NCBI GenBank assembly: GCA_028284635.1
Contig: JANQRJ010000067.1
Location: forward strand, 62,001 to 126,000
Direction: 5' to 3'
DNA from: Pelagicoccus sp.
Lineage (GTDB): Bacteria > Verrucomicrobiota > Verrucomicrobiia > Opitutales > Opitutaceae
DNA: 64,000 nt
Below are positions 20,053 through 30,148 of this stretch, in pieces. The position numbers and the translations under genes are program-made. A model generated the notes under the pieces. That model saw only the letters and a program-made list of their open reading frames with translations, ran no database searches and was not told where the DNA came from. Positions within the stretch are counted from its first letter, which is position 1. Each line of letters opens with the position of its first letter.

Positions 20053-21192
20053 ATGAACCAACCTTCCTCGCAAACATCGGCCCGCAATATTCCTCTCGCC
20101 AATCCTTTTCTCGGCGAAGAAGAGGCGAAATCCGCCTATGAAATCATCCGTTCCGGTTGGATCAGTCGCGGCGCGAAGACACGCCAGTTCGAAAAGGATT
20201 TCGCTAGCTACGTGGGCGCCAAATACGCCGTGTCCACCTGTAACGGAACCGCAGCCCTGCATCTCGCCCTGCTCTCGACAGGGATTCAACCAGGAGACGA
20301 AGTTCTCGTTCCGGACATCACCTTCATCTCCACAGCGAATGTCGTTCTCTACGCGAATGCGGTTCCCGTTCTAGTGGAGTGCGATCCCAAAACCTACAAC
20401 ATCGACCTCGACGACGCGGAGAAGAAGCTCACTGCACGCACGAAAGCCATCATTCCGGTAGACATGAATGGACTGCCTATCGACTACGACGCAATTATCC
20501 GGTTCGCGGATGAGCGCAGTCTCAGCCTTGTCGCGGATAGCGCCGAAGCGCTCGGAGCGGAGTACAAGGGCGAACATGTCGGTTCCCAAGCTCCCGTGCA
20601 CATTTTCAGCTTCTTCCCCAATAAGAACATCACCACGGGTGAAGGCGGCATGATCGTCACCGACGATAGGGAGAAAGCGAAATTGATGGAGCAGTTGGGC
20701 AACCAAGGTCAGGATTACCGCTACCACCACATTCATCTAGGCTACAACTATCGCATGACCGACGTGCCCGCCGCCATCGGCATCGAGCAACTCAAGCGCA
20801 TCGACAAGATCATCGAAGAGAAAAGCGCGATCGCCAAACGATACGACGCGGCTTTTGCAAAAGATCCGCTGATCGAAAAGCCATTCATCCCTGCTTACGC
20901 GACACAGCATTCCTGGTACATGTATGCAATTTCTCTGGACGACTCCATCGACCGCGATCGAGTGGTTGCCGAACTATCGAATCGGGGAATCGATACGCGC
21001 CTCAGTTTCCCACCCATCCACATCCAGCCCTACTATCAACAACGCTTCGGTTTGAAAGACCGCGATCTTCCGCAAAGCCTGCACGCATGGCGCCAACTGG
21101 TTAACATTCCGATGTGGCCAGGCCTGCCAGTGGAGGATCAGGACTACGTCATTGAGTCCCTCAAGACCATCGCTCCACAATGCAAGCGGTAG
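20053..21192 (+). CDS. DegT/DnrJ/EryC1 (LegC/perosamine synthase-like) aminotransferase
   Basis: GWISRGAKTRQFEKDFASYVGAKYAVSTCNGTAALHLALL ... SFFPNKNITTGEGGMIVTDD. Confidence 0.9.
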   Translation: MNQPSSQTSARNIPLANPFLGEEEAKSAYEIIRSGWISRGAKTRQFEKDFASYVGAKYAVSTCNGTAALHLALLSTGIQPGDEVLVPDITFISTANVVLYANAVPVLVECDPKTYNIDLDDAEKKLTARTKAIIPVDMNGLPIDYDAIIRFADERSLSLVADSAEALGAEYKGEHVGSQAPVHIFSFFPNKNITTGEGGMIVTDDREKAKLMEQLGNQGQDYRYHHIHLGYNYRMTDVPAAIGIEQLKRIDKIIEEKSAIAKRYDAAFAKDPLIEKPFIPAYATQHSWYMYAISLDDSIDRDRVVAELSNRGIDTRLSFPPIHIQPYYQQRFGLKDRDLPQSLHAWRQLVNIPMWPGLPVEDQDYVIESLKTIAPQCKR

Positions 21193-21911
21193 CTGCATTG
21201 GGAATCATTCCCGCCCGCGGCGGTTCCAAACGAGTGCCAGGCAAGAATGCGCGCTTGCTAGAGGACAAGCCCTTGCTGGCCTATACCATCGAGTCGGCGC
21301 TCGATGCGGATTCCCTTGCTCGAGTCGTCGTATCCACCGATGACGCGAGCATCCGCAAACTGGCCCTCTCTCTTGGAGCCGAGGCTCCGTTTCTGCGCCC
21401 TGCCGAAATAGCAGAAGATCAGACCCCAGATTTTCCGGTGTTGCAGCATGCCCTGCGGCATTACCGAAACGAAGGCATCACCTTTGACTATATAGCCCAT
21501 CTCAGACCGACAACGCCTTTTCGCAGGGCGAAAACCATCGACGCAGCATTCGAAAAGCTGACACAAGGACACTTCGCCGTGGTTCGAACAGTGACCAAAG
21601 CCGAAGGAGTCCACCATCCTTACTGGTCCTACAAGGGAGGAGCCGATGGGAAGATCTCAGCATTCGTCGATGGCATTCGCATCTCCGACTACTACCAGCG
21701 ACAGCTGCTCCCTCCAGCCTACCGCATCAACGGAGTGGTGGACGTCATGCGAGCAGACGTTCTCGAAAACGGCAGCCTGTTCGACCACCCGAACATGGGA
21801 TGCCTCGAGCTTTCGGATTTCGAATCGATGGACATCGATACGGAATTCGACTTCGCCATTTGCAGCGCCATGATGCGGTACGGAATGAAGCCCTCTATCT
21901 CGGAAACATAA
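21180..21911 (+). CDS. neuA: Acylneuraminate cytidylyltransferase family (CMP-nonulosonate synthetase)
   Basis: LGIIPARGGSKRVPGKNARLLEDKPLLAYTIESAL ... LRPTTPFR. Confidence 0.9.
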   Translation: MQAVAALGIIPARGGSKRVPGKNARLLEDKPLLAYTIESALDADSLARVVVSTDDASIRKLALSLGAEAPFLRPAEIAEDQTPDFPVLQHALRHYRNEGITFDYIAHLRPTTPFRRAKTIDAAFEKLTQGHFAVVRTVTKAEGVHHPYWSYKGGADGKISAFVDGIRISDYYQRQLLPPAYRINGVVDVMRADVLENGSLFDHPNMGCLELSDFESMDIDTEFDFAICSAMMRYGMKPSISET

Positions 21912-21913
21912 AT

Positions 21914-22861
21914 ATGAACATCCTCGTCACTGGATCCTGCGGCTACGTCGGCTCGCAACTCGTCCCATCCCTGCTCGCGGCGGAACATACGGTAGTCGGC
22001 GCCGATATCATGTGGTTTGGCAACCACCTGCAGCCCCACCCGCAATTGACCATCGTAGAGGCCGATATACGCGACATCGACGCCATCCCTATGGAGGGCA
22101 TAGACGCCGTCATTCACCTCGCCAACGTCGCCAATGACCCCTGCTCGGATCTCAATTCCAAACTCAACTGGGAAGTCAACGCTCTCGCCACTAAGTTTCT
22201 CGTCGAAAAAGCCATCGCCCACGGCGTCAAGCAATTCATCTACGCCAGCTCCGGCAGCGTCTACGGCGTCAAAGACGAGCCCGAAGTCACCGAAGAGCTA
22301 TCACTCGTCCCGATCTCGGACTACAACAAGACCAAGATGGTCAGCGAGCGCGTCCTGCTAAGCTACCAAGACCAAATCGCCATCGCAATCGTTCGCCCCG
22401 CTACCATCTGCGGCTACTCCCCCCGCATGCGACTCGATCTCTCCGTCAATATCCTAACCATGCTAGCCGTCACCAACGGCGAGATCACCGTTTTCGGCGG
22501 CGACCAAACACGCCCCAACATCCACCTCAAGGACATGATCCGCGTGTATCGCCATTTCTTGGACAACCCGCAAATCACTGGCATCTTCAACGCTGGCTTC
22601 GAGAATCTCTCCATCATGGAAATCGCCCAGCGCGCCGCCGCCAAGACAGGAGCCGAAATCACCGTCACCCCCTCCAACGACCCGAGAAGCTACCGCCTCA
22701 GCTCCAAGAAGCTTCAAGCCACCGGCTTCGAGCCGAAATACGGCGTCGATACCGCCATCGACGAAGTCATCGCACTCTTCAAAGACGGAACCCTGGCCAA
22801 CAAAGACGAGTTTCATAATATCAAAACTATGAAGAGCCTCGGCCTCGACAAGGCCGTCTAA
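21914..22861 (+). CDS. NAD-dependent epimerase/dehydratase
   Basis: MNILVTGSCGYVGSQLVPSLLAAEHTVVGAD ... YASSGSVYGVKDEPEVTEE. Confidence 0.85.
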   Translation: MNILVTGSCGYVGSQLVPSLLAAEHTVVGADIMWFGNHLQPHPQLTIVEADIRDIDAIPMEGIDAVIHLANVANDPCSDLNSKLNWEVNALATKFLVEKAIAHGVKQFIYASSGSVYGVKDEPEVTEELSLVPISDYNKTKMVSERVLLSYQDQIAIAIVRPATICGYSPRMRLDLSVNILTMLAVTNGEITVFGGDQTRPNIHLKDMIRVYRHFLDNPQITGIFNAGFENLSIMEIAQRAAAKTGAEITVTPSNDPRSYRLSSKKLQATGFEPKYGVDTAIDEVIALFKDGTLANKDEFHNIKTMKSLGLDKAV

Positions 22862-22864
22862 CAC

Positions 22865-23665
22865 ATGGAGTCCCTTCGCAAAGTTGCAGCCGAACTACGC
22901 GGCATCGCTATCGAGCTATCCCACCAAGCCAGAACGCCGCATCTAGGAAGCTCCCTATCCTGCGCCGACATTATCGCCGCGCTGTATTGGAAAATCCTCG
23001 ACACAGGACCTGAGAGAGCAGACGACCCGACAAGAGACAGATTCATCCTCAGCAAAGGACACGCCGTCACCACCCTCTACGCTGCCCTCGCGAAACGAGG
23101 CTATTTTCCCGAAGAGGAACTCCAGACCTTTAACCAGTACGGTTCCCGCCTCCCCGAACACCCCGCTCCAGGGTGCGTCCCCGGCATCGACCTTGCCACT
23201 GGCTCCCTCGGCCACGGCCTATCCGTCGGCCTCGGCATCGCCATCGCCAACCGTATCCAAAAGATAGACAAACGCGTCTTCGTCCTTCTAAGCGACGGCG
23301 AATGCAACGAGGGCTCCGTCTGGGAAGCGGCGATGCTCGCCTCCGCCCACCAGCTCGACAAGCTGCGCACGATCGTGGACTTCAACAAGTGGCAGGCCAC
23401 CGGCCGAAGCGCCGAAGTCATGCAGCTCGAACCGCTCGAGGAGAAATTCGCCAAGTTCGGATGGGAAACCTGCCGAATCGATGGCCACGACCTCCAAAGC
23501 CTAGTCGAGCAACTCGAAAAGCCGAGAAAGGCCCCTTTCGCCCTCATAGCAGACACCATCAAAGGCAAAGGCGTTTCCATCATGGAGGACGACAACAATT
23601 GGCACTACCGCATCCCCACGAAAAAGGAAGTCGAGGATGCCAAAGCGGAGCTAGGGCTGGCATGA
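22865..23665 (+). CDS. Transketolase, N-terminal (TPP-binding) subunit
   Basis: GSSLSCADIIAALYWKIL ... LSKGHAVTTLYAAL ... SLGHGLSVGLGIAIA ... LLSDGECNEGSVWEAAM. Confidence 0.9.
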   Translation: MESLRKVAAELRGIAIELSHQARTPHLGSSLSCADIIAALYWKILDTGPERADDPTRDRFILSKGHAVTTLYAALAKRGYFPEEELQTFNQYGSRLPEHPAPGCVPGIDLATGSLGHGLSVGLGIAIANRIQKIDKRVFVLLSDGECNEGSVWEAAMLASAHQLDKLRTIVDFNKWQATGRSAEVMQLEPLEEKFAKFGWETCRIDGHDLQSLVEQLEKPRKAPFALIADTIKGKGVSIMEDDNNWHYRIPTKKEVEDAKAELGLA

Positions 23666-24588
23666 GAAACGCGTTCGCAGACGAGATGACCCAGCTCGCC
23701 GCGCAGGATCCTTCGATCGTTCTTCTGAGCGGCGATATCGGCAATCGCCTTTTCGACCAATACAAGCAGCAGCACTCCGAACGGTTCCTCAACTGCGGCG
23801 TAGCCGAAGCGAACATGATCGGAATGGCCGCAGGCATGGCCCTCGCCGGTCTCCGGCCCGTCGTCTACACCATCGCCACCTTCCTGACCTATCGTCCGTT
23901 CGAGCAAATCCGCGTCGACATCGGCTACCACGACCTGCCCGTCGTCCTCGTCGGCGTAGGAGGGGGCTTGTCCTACGCCTCCAACGGAGGCACCCACCAA
24001 GCTATGGAAGACATTGCCGTCATGAGAGCCATTCCCGGCATGCAGGTTCTGTCCGCCGGAGATGCCTGGGAAGTCCGGGCCGGCCTGAAAGCCGCAATCG
24101 CATCCGACAGGCCGACCTATCTTCGCATCGGCAAGAAAGGCGAACCTCTCGTCCACTCGGAGCCGATCGTCGACTTCAAAATCGGCAAGGCCATCAGTCT
24201 CAAGGAAGGAACGGAAGCCCATATTCTCGTATCCGGAAATTTGTTACCATCTGCCCAAGAAGCAGTCGATATACTCGAATCGAGCGGCATCAAGGTCGGT
24301 CTCCACAGTTTCCATACAATAGAACCTCTCGACCACTCTCTTCTAGAAAGCCTTTTCGCCTCGGGAAAGCCCATCTTCGCGATCGAAGAACACAACCGCA
24401 ACGGCGGACTTGGCACGGCGATCCTCGAATGGGCCAACGACAATAGCCATGATACGCGACTCCTCCATCGCATAGCCGCCCCCAATTCATTCCTGCACTG
24501 CACCGCCAATCAGAGGGAGGCTCGAGAACTGATGAAACTGTCGCCGGAGGGGATCGCCACAAGTATCCAAGACTCCCTCAATCCTTGA
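23662..24588 (+). CDS. Transketolase, C-terminal (pyrimidine-binding) subunit
   Basis: MRNAFADEMTQLAAQDPSIVLLSGDIG ... FLNCGVAEANMIGMAAGMALAGLRPVVYTIATFLTYRPFEQIR; ATGA overlap with the N subunit. Confidence 0.9.
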   Translation: MRNAFADEMTQLAAQDPSIVLLSGDIGNRLFDQYKQQHSERFLNCGVAEANMIGMAAGMALAGLRPVVYTIATFLTYRPFEQIRVDIGYHDLPVVLVGVGGGLSYASNGGTHQAMEDIAVMRAIPGMQVLSAGDAWEVRAGLKAAIASDRPTYLRIGKKGEPLVHSEPIVDFKIGKAISLKEGTEAHILVSGNLLPSAQEAVDILESSGIKVGLHSFHTIEPLDHSLLESLFASGKPIFAIEEHNRNGGLGTAILEWANDNSHDTRLLHRIAAPNSFLHCTANQREARELMKLSPEGIATSIQDSLNP

Positions 24589-24615
24589 CTCCCTAAAAAA
24601 CCGAACGCTCGCAGC

Positions 24616-25278
24616 ATGGCTCAACTCGACTTCATCGGACTTGTCCACAAGCAGACCCAACGCGACTACATCGGTCGCGTCACAGGATTCCCCAAAGGCG
24701 AAGCGGCCGAAGCCGCAAAAAAATGGGGCTACGACTACTGGGACGGAAGCCGCAAAACCGGCTACGGCGGCATGAACTACGACGGACGATGGCGAAAAGT
24801 CGCCCAAGCCATGGCCGATCACTACAAACTCGAGCCTGGCAACCGCATTCTCGATATCGGCTGTGGAAAAGGCTACCTGCTGTACGACTTCACCCAGGTC
24901 GTCCCCGGCGTGGAAGTCGTCGGTCTCGACATCTCGCAATACGCCATCGACCACGCCAAGCCCGAAATAAAGGACAAGCTCGTCCAGGGCAACGCGAGAG
25001 AGCTTCCCTTCGAAAGCGACAGTTTCGATCTCGTCGTATCCATAACCACGTTGCACAACCTGCCTTGCTATGATCTCGACAAGGCTCTGCGCGAAATGGA
25101 ACGCGTAGGCAAGAAACGGAAGTTCCTCTGCGTCGAATCCTATCGCAACGAAAGCGAGAAGGCCAATCTCCTCTACTGGCAATTGACCTGCGAAGCTTTC
25201 AACAGCCCAGAGGAGTGGGACTGGTGGTATAAGCAGACCGGATACACAGGCGACTACGGCTACATATTCTTCGAATGA
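24616..25278 (+). CDS. Class I SAM methyltransferase
   Basis: NRILDIGCGKGYLLYDFTQVVPGVEVVGLDIS ... FDLVVSITTLHNL. Confidence 0.85.
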   Translation: MAQLDFIGLVHKQTQRDYIGRVTGFPKGEAAEAAKKWGYDYWDGSRKTGYGGMNYDGRWRKVAQAMADHYKLEPGNRILDIGCGKGYLLYDFTQVVPGVEVVGLDISQYAIDHAKPEIKDKLVQGNARELPFESDSFDLVVSITTLHNLPCYDLDKALREMERVGKKRKFLCVESYRNESEKANLLYWQLTCEAFNSPEEWDWWYKQTGYTGDYGYIFFE

Positions 25279-26309
25279 AAACCCTTGCCGCAATCCTCAC
25301 CCATCTTCGCCAGCCACTCGAGCTAGACGAAGTCGAAATCCCGCCTCTCGCCTACGGACAAGTCCTCGTCGAATTCAAGACCTCGCGCATTTGCGGCTCT
25401 CAGATTGGCGAAATCGACGGTGTAAAGGGACACGACCCGTGGCTTCCCCATCTTCTCGGACACGAGGGTGGCGGCATCGTTCGCGAGACGGGCCCTGAAG
25501 TTTCCACGGTCAAGCCAGGCGATCATGTAGTGGCTCACTGGAGACCTGGAACGGGCATCCAAGCCAAACCCGCCAAGTACCGGCGAGGCAAGCAGACGAT
25601 CAACGCCGGCAACATCACGACCTTCAACCACCTGGCCATTCTCTCCGAGGATCGCGTTACGCCCATCCCCGAAGGCTTCGACCTCGAAATCGCAGCCCTG
25701 CTGGCAGACACCCTTACCACCGGTTTCGGCATCGTCAACCGGAACGCCAACGCCCGAATAGGCCAATCCTTGGTCATATTCGGAGCAGGAGGAATCGGCC
25801 TTGGAGCAATCCTAGGGGCCAGTCTCGCCGGCCTGCATCCCATCGTAGCGATCGATATTCATCCCCACAAATTGGATACAGCTAAACGACAGGGAGCCAC
25901 CCACACCGTAGACGGGCGCTTCGAGGACGTCGAAGAACAGATCCGCTCGATTGTGGGAATGCAAGGCGCCGATGTCGTCCTCGACGGCACTGGGTCTCCT
26001 GAGATCATAGAGCGATGCTATCGCCTCACTCAGCCCAAAGGACGTACCGTCCTATATGGCGTTATGCCCCACGATCGCTCCGTAACGCTTCACACCCTAC
26101 CCCTGCACCTCGGCAAAACGCTCACGGGTTCCGAAGGAGGAGCCAGCGAACCCCATGAAGATATTCCTCGACTGGTCCGCATGATTCAGGACGGAAGATT
26201 CGACCCTAAACCCTTCATCACCCACCGCGGATCCCTCGAAGACGTAAACTCCCTCATAGCTAAAATGCGGGCAGGCGAAGTCATCCATGCGGTAATGGGC
26301 TACCAATAG
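25275..26309 (+). CDS. Zinc-type alcohol dehydrogenase family (MDR) oxidoreductase
   Basis: RICGSQIGEIDGVKGHDPWLPHLLGHEGGGIVRETG ... VIFGAGGIGLGAILGASLAGLHPIVAIDI. Confidence 0.85.
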   Translation: MKTLAAILTHLRQPLELDEVEIPPLAYGQVLVEFKTSRICGSQIGEIDGVKGHDPWLPHLLGHEGGGIVRETGPEVSTVKPGDHVVAHWRPGTGIQAKPAKYRRGKQTINAGNITTFNHLAILSEDRVTPIPEGFDLEIAALLADTLTTGFGIVNRNANARIGQSLVIFGAGGIGLGAILGASLAGLHPIVAIDIHPHKLDTAKRQGATHTVDGRFEDVEEQIRSIVGMQGADVVLDGTGSPEIIERCYRLTQPKGRTVLYGVMPHDRSVTLHTLPLHLGKTLTGSEGGASEPHEDIPRLVRMIQDGRFDPKPFITHRGSLEDVNSLIAKMRAGEVIHAVMGYQ

Positions 26310-27952
26310 TGGGGAAAGCCTCCATTCCCATGCTCATCGGTATCGATCTCGACAATACGATCATCTGCTACGACCCCGTCTTCCGACTCATAGCAGCGGA
26401 ACGCGGAATCGAGCTGCCTAAAGAGATCTCGCCAAAACCCGCCCTTAAAGCCGCAGTCCGTTCCCGCCCGGAAGGCGAATGGGATTGGGCTCTCATACAA
26501 GGCCAAGCATACGGTCCGCGCATATTCGAAGCGAAACCGTTCCCCGAGCTGATCACCGCGATCAAGGAACTGAAGAGGCAGGGACACCGCTTGCTCATCA
26601 TCAGTCACAAGACAACCTTCCCCAACGCCGGCGAACCCCACAGGCTGCAAGAGTGGGCGCGCAAGTGGATCGCGCAAAACCTCGGCTCGCTATTCGACTC
26701 CCGAGACGTATACCTCAATGAGTCTCGGGCAGAGAAGCTCGCATGCATACAAGACTTTGGATGCGATGTGTTTATAGACGATCTGCGCGATATCCTCGAG
26801 GATTCTCAGTTCCCTACGAAGACCACGCCACTTCTCTTCTCGCCCAAACATGCTGCCGAGAACGGGTTTTCCAACTGGCGAGAACTGCCGAACCTGATCG
26901 AGTCGATCACGCCTCCATCGAAACAGGTTGACCGACCAACGACGCCCCAAGCGGCTAGCAAGAGAACCGCACGAATAGCCCAAAAGGACGAGAGCTCCCG
27001 TAAGCAGCTCAGCGGCGGGCGAAACAATGAGGTTCACAAGATCGCCGAACCCAATGGCGAAATCAAGATAGCGAAAACCTACATTCAAGACGCTAACCAA
27101 GGCCGCGATCGCCATCTGCGCGAAACCGCTTTCCTCAAATACGCCCAAACCCTCCCTGACTGTCCTGTCCCGAAGCTGCTTGAGAGCGACCCCATCGACA
27201 AACAATCCGTTCTAGAACATATCCCAGGCGAGCTAGCGAGCGACAATCCCCAGGCTGAAGATTGGCAGCAATGCCTCGACTTTCTTCAACGCCTCCAGGC
27301 CAACAAGGCAACCAGAGCAGCCAAGTCGCTGCCACGGGCAGCCGAGGCAGCCATGAGTCCTCAAGAACACTTGGATCTCATCAGCCCGCGACGCAATCGC
27401 TGGCTCGATGCGGCACTCGGAAGCTCCAGGGAAGGCGGCTGGAAGAAGTGGATACTCGAACACCTGGAGGCCGTCTTTCAGGAATTCGCGAAAGCCCTGA
27501 TCTGTCACTCCGATTTCAGGACCGGGATGGCGCTCGAAGCGTCTATCGTTTCCCCATCCGACTTCGGACTTCACAACGCCATCCGCGAGCCGGATGGAAA
27601 ACTCTGCTTCATCGACTTCGAGTATGCAGGCTGGGACGACCCTGCCAAAACCCTGAGCGACTTCTTCCTCCAGCCGCGCGCGAATCCGCCACCCTCGATT
27701 TTCTCCGAATGGGATGCGGCTATCCAAGCGCTCTTGCCCGACAACGAAGTGCTCCCATTCAAGAAACGTCTGCCTCTCGTCCGCGCATGCTGCGCCATCA
27801 AATGGATCTACATCATCCTGAACAACCGACTGGATCCGAACACGCTCCTGCCCAAGAGCGAAGACGCCGAGGCGAAAAGCGCGCTCGACAGCCTGGCTTC
27901 GCGTCTCGATGATTTAACTACAAGACTCATTCCTCACTGCCTCTCCACGTGA
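26309..27952 (+). CDS. HAD-like N-terminal domain fused to aminoglycoside-phosphotransferase-like (APH/choline kinase fold) domain
   Basis: MLIGIDLDNTIICYDPVFRL (HAD motif I); C-term SPSDFGLHNAIREPDGKLCFIDFEYAGWDDPAKTLSDF (APH Brenner and DFG-like motifs); start may be 26330. Confidence 0.75.
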   Translation: MGKASIPMLIGIDLDNTIICYDPVFRLIAAERGIELPKEISPKPALKAAVRSRPEGEWDWALIQGQAYGPRIFEAKPFPELITAIKELKRQGHRLLIISHKTTFPNAGEPHRLQEWARKWIAQNLGSLFDSRDVYLNESRAEKLACIQDFGCDVFIDDLRDILEDSQFPTKTTPLLFSPKHAAENGFSNWRELPNLIESITPPSKQVDRPTTPQAASKRTARIAQKDESSRKQLSGGRNNEVHKIAEPNGEIKIAKTYIQDANQGRDRHLRETAFLKYAQTLPDCPVPKLLESDPIDKQSVLEHIPGELASDNPQAEDWQQCLDFLQRLQANKATRAAKSLPRAAEAAMSPQEHLDLISPRRNRWLDAALGSSREGGWKKWILEHLEAVFQEFAKALICHSDFRTGMALEASIVSPSDFGLHNAIREPDGKLCFIDFEYAGWDDPAKTLSDFFLQPRANPPPSIFSEWDAAIQALLPDNEVLPFKKRLPLVRACCAIKWIYIILNNRLDPNTLLPKSEDAEAKSALDSLASRLDDLTTRLIPHCLST

Positions 27953-29076
27953 ACATCCCGTTCAACGACCTCAACGCCCAACACGCCACAATCGAAGCCG
28001 AACTCAACTCGGCTCTCTCCGAAGTCATCTCCAGCAGCCAGTTTATCGGCAAGGACGGAAATCGATTTGTCAGCTCGTTCGAAAACGAATTCGCGCAATT
28101 CACTGGAGCGAAGCGCTGCGTCGGATGCGCCAATGGCACGGATGCTATCGAACTCTCCCTGCGAGCCTTGAATATAGGACCCGGAGATGAGGTCATTGTC
28201 CCAGCCCAAACCTGGATTTCGACAGCCGAAGCAGTAACCATGGTGGGCGCGGAACCTGTTTTCGCCGATATCCAAAAAGACAGCTTCAATATCGACCCAA
28301 AGGAAATCACGGCGCGCGTCACACGAAAAACCAAGGCGATCATTCCTGTGCACTTCTGCGGACTGCCAGCCGACATGGATGCCATCGTAAAAATAGCAAA
28401 GCCTCTCGGCTTGCGCATCATCGAGGACTGCGCCCAAGCCCATGGAGCGAAAATAGGCCAAAACCATGTCGGAACGTTTGGCGACTGCGGGATCTTCAGT
28501 TTCTTCCCGGCGAAGAATCTAGGAGCCCTAGGAGACGCAGGCGCGGTTATTTCCAACGATCCCACTCTTTCCGCTAAGATCGCGAGTCTCAGAGACCATG
28601 GAAGGGCCGAAGGAGGCAACCACTCTTTCGCCGGACGCAACAGCCGCTTAGACGCAATACAAGCCGCCGCGCTTAGCGTCAAGCTACGCCATCTTCCCAT
28701 CTGGCTCGAAAAAAGACGCGAGATCGCTTCGCAATACAAAAAGGCGACCGCTCAACTAGGCATAGCCTCGCAGCAGGAAAACGATTATAGCAGTCACGCC
28801 TACCACCTCTTCTCGATAATGGTAGAGAAACGCGGCGAGATCCAAAAGGGTATGAGAGCTCAAGGCGTGATGACAGGAACGCACTACCCAATAGCTCCCC
28901 CCTTCATGGATATCTACAAAAAAAGCGGATATGGGTTTCACGACTTTCCAAATGCCGCCACGCATATGAAAAGCCAGCTGTCTCTCCCTCTGTTTCCCGA
29001 AATGAGCCAAGAGCAGGTCGCCTATACGATCAACACCCTTCAACAAGTTGCAAAACGCGTAGCCGCAAATGCCTGA
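27949..29076 (+). CDS. DegT/DnrJ/EryC1 aminotransferase
   Basis: IPFNDLNAQHATIEAEL ... GCANGTDAIELSLRALNIGPGDEVIVPAQTWISTAEAV ... SFFPAKNLGALGDAGAV. Confidence 0.9.
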   Translation: MNIPFNDLNAQHATIEAELNSALSEVISSSQFIGKDGNRFVSSFENEFAQFTGAKRCVGCANGTDAIELSLRALNIGPGDEVIVPAQTWISTAEAVTMVGAEPVFADIQKDSFNIDPKEITARVTRKTKAIIPVHFCGLPADMDAIVKIAKPLGLRIIEDCAQAHGAKIGQNHVGTFGDCGIFSFFPAKNLGALGDAGAVISNDPTLSAKIASLRDHGRAEGGNHSFAGRNSRLDAIQAAALSVKLRHLPIWLEKRREIASQYKKATAQLGIASQQENDYSSHAYHLFSIMVEKRGEIQKGMRAQGVMTGTHYPIAPPFMDIYKKSGYGFHDFPNAATHMKSQLSLPLFPEMSQEQVAYTINTLQQVAKRVAANA

Positions 29077-30148
29077 ATCCATCATCAAGCTAGCCCATTT
29101 TGGATACGGCTACTGGGGACCTAATCTCGTCCGCAATTTCGAAGCTCTGGAATCCTGTGAGGTCAAGCGTATCATAGACGCGGATGAAGCGAATCGACAA
29201 CAAGCGGCAAGCAAGTACCCTAACGCCCTCGTAAGCTCCCAAGCGGAAGACGCCCTGAACGATCCGGAGATCGCCGCGGTCATCGTTGCCACGCCGGCCG
29301 AAACGCACTTCGAGCTCTGCCAAAGGGCCTTGATGGCAGGCAAGCACGTCTTCGTCGAAAAGCCCCTGTGCTCGAACTACGCCGATGCGCAAACTCTCGT
29401 AGCTATGGCAGATGAGCAGCGGCGCATTCTCTTCACGGGTCACGTCTTCATATACAACAATGCAGTACGGGAGGCTAAGAAGCTGATACGAGAAGGGGAA
29501 CTCGGAGACCTTCTATGCATACACTCCCAAAGGCTGAGCTTGGGTCGCGTGCGCAGCGACGTCGATGTCTTGTGGAATCTCGCTCCACACGATATATCTA
29601 TCCTTCTGTACCTGTTGGACGAAGAGCCCGTATCTATAAACGGATACGGGCATAGTTTTCTGCAGCCAGGCATAAACGATATTGGCTTTATAGATCTCGT
29701 TTTCCCTAGCGGAACGGTAGGACACATACACTGCAGTTGGCTTCATCCTAAAAAGACGCGGGAAATGGTCATCGTAGGAACTCGCAAGATGCTCGTCTAC
29801 GACGATGTCTCGACTGATGCCAAAATAGCGATCTACGACTGCGGAGCGAAAAAGACGCCTAAAGGAGCAACGCCTCCGCCGTTCGAAAGCTTCGCGAACT
29901 TCCAGCTCTTCAAAAGGGCGGGCGGCCTCTCTGTTCCACGCATAGATTTCCCGGAGCCGCTCTCGGAACAGGCCAAAGCCTTTATCCATAGCATCAAAAC
30001 TGGCGAACCTCCAAAAACGGACGGAAAGATGGGCGCGCTCGTCGTCGGGATTCTCGAAAAGGCAAGCCAACGTCGACAAGCAGCGCCTACCACTGAAGAG
30101 GCGAAAAACGTCGAGCCACGAAATCCGCTAGAGAGGCGAAAACCATAA
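29069..30148 (+). CDS. Gfo/Idh/MocA family oxidoreductase
   Basis: LAHFGYGYWGPNLVRNFEAL ... AVIVATPAETHFELCQRALMAGKHVFVEKPLC. Confidence 0.9.
   Translation: MPESIIKLAHFGYGYWGPNLVRNFEALESCEVKRIIDADEANRQQAASKYPNALVSSQAEDALNDPEIAAVIVATPAETHFELCQRALMAGKHVFVEKPLCSNYADAQTLVAMADEQRRILFTGHVFIYNNAVREAKKLIREGELGDLLCIHSQRLSLGRVRSDVDVLWNLAPHDISILLYLLDEEPVSINGYGHSFLQPGINDIGFIDLVFPSGTVGHIHCSWLHPKKTREMVIVGTRKMLVYDDVSTDAKIAIYDCGAKKTPKGATPPPFESFANFQLFKRAGGLSVPRIDFPEPLSEQAKAFIHSIKTGEPPKTDGKMGALVVGILEKASQRRQAAPTTEEAKNVEPRNPLERRKP

Noticed and set aside
22865-24588. Frameshifted or broken transketolase
   Set aside because: The N- and C-terminal halves are separate complete genes with an ATGA overlap, matching the known two-subunit transketolase organisation.
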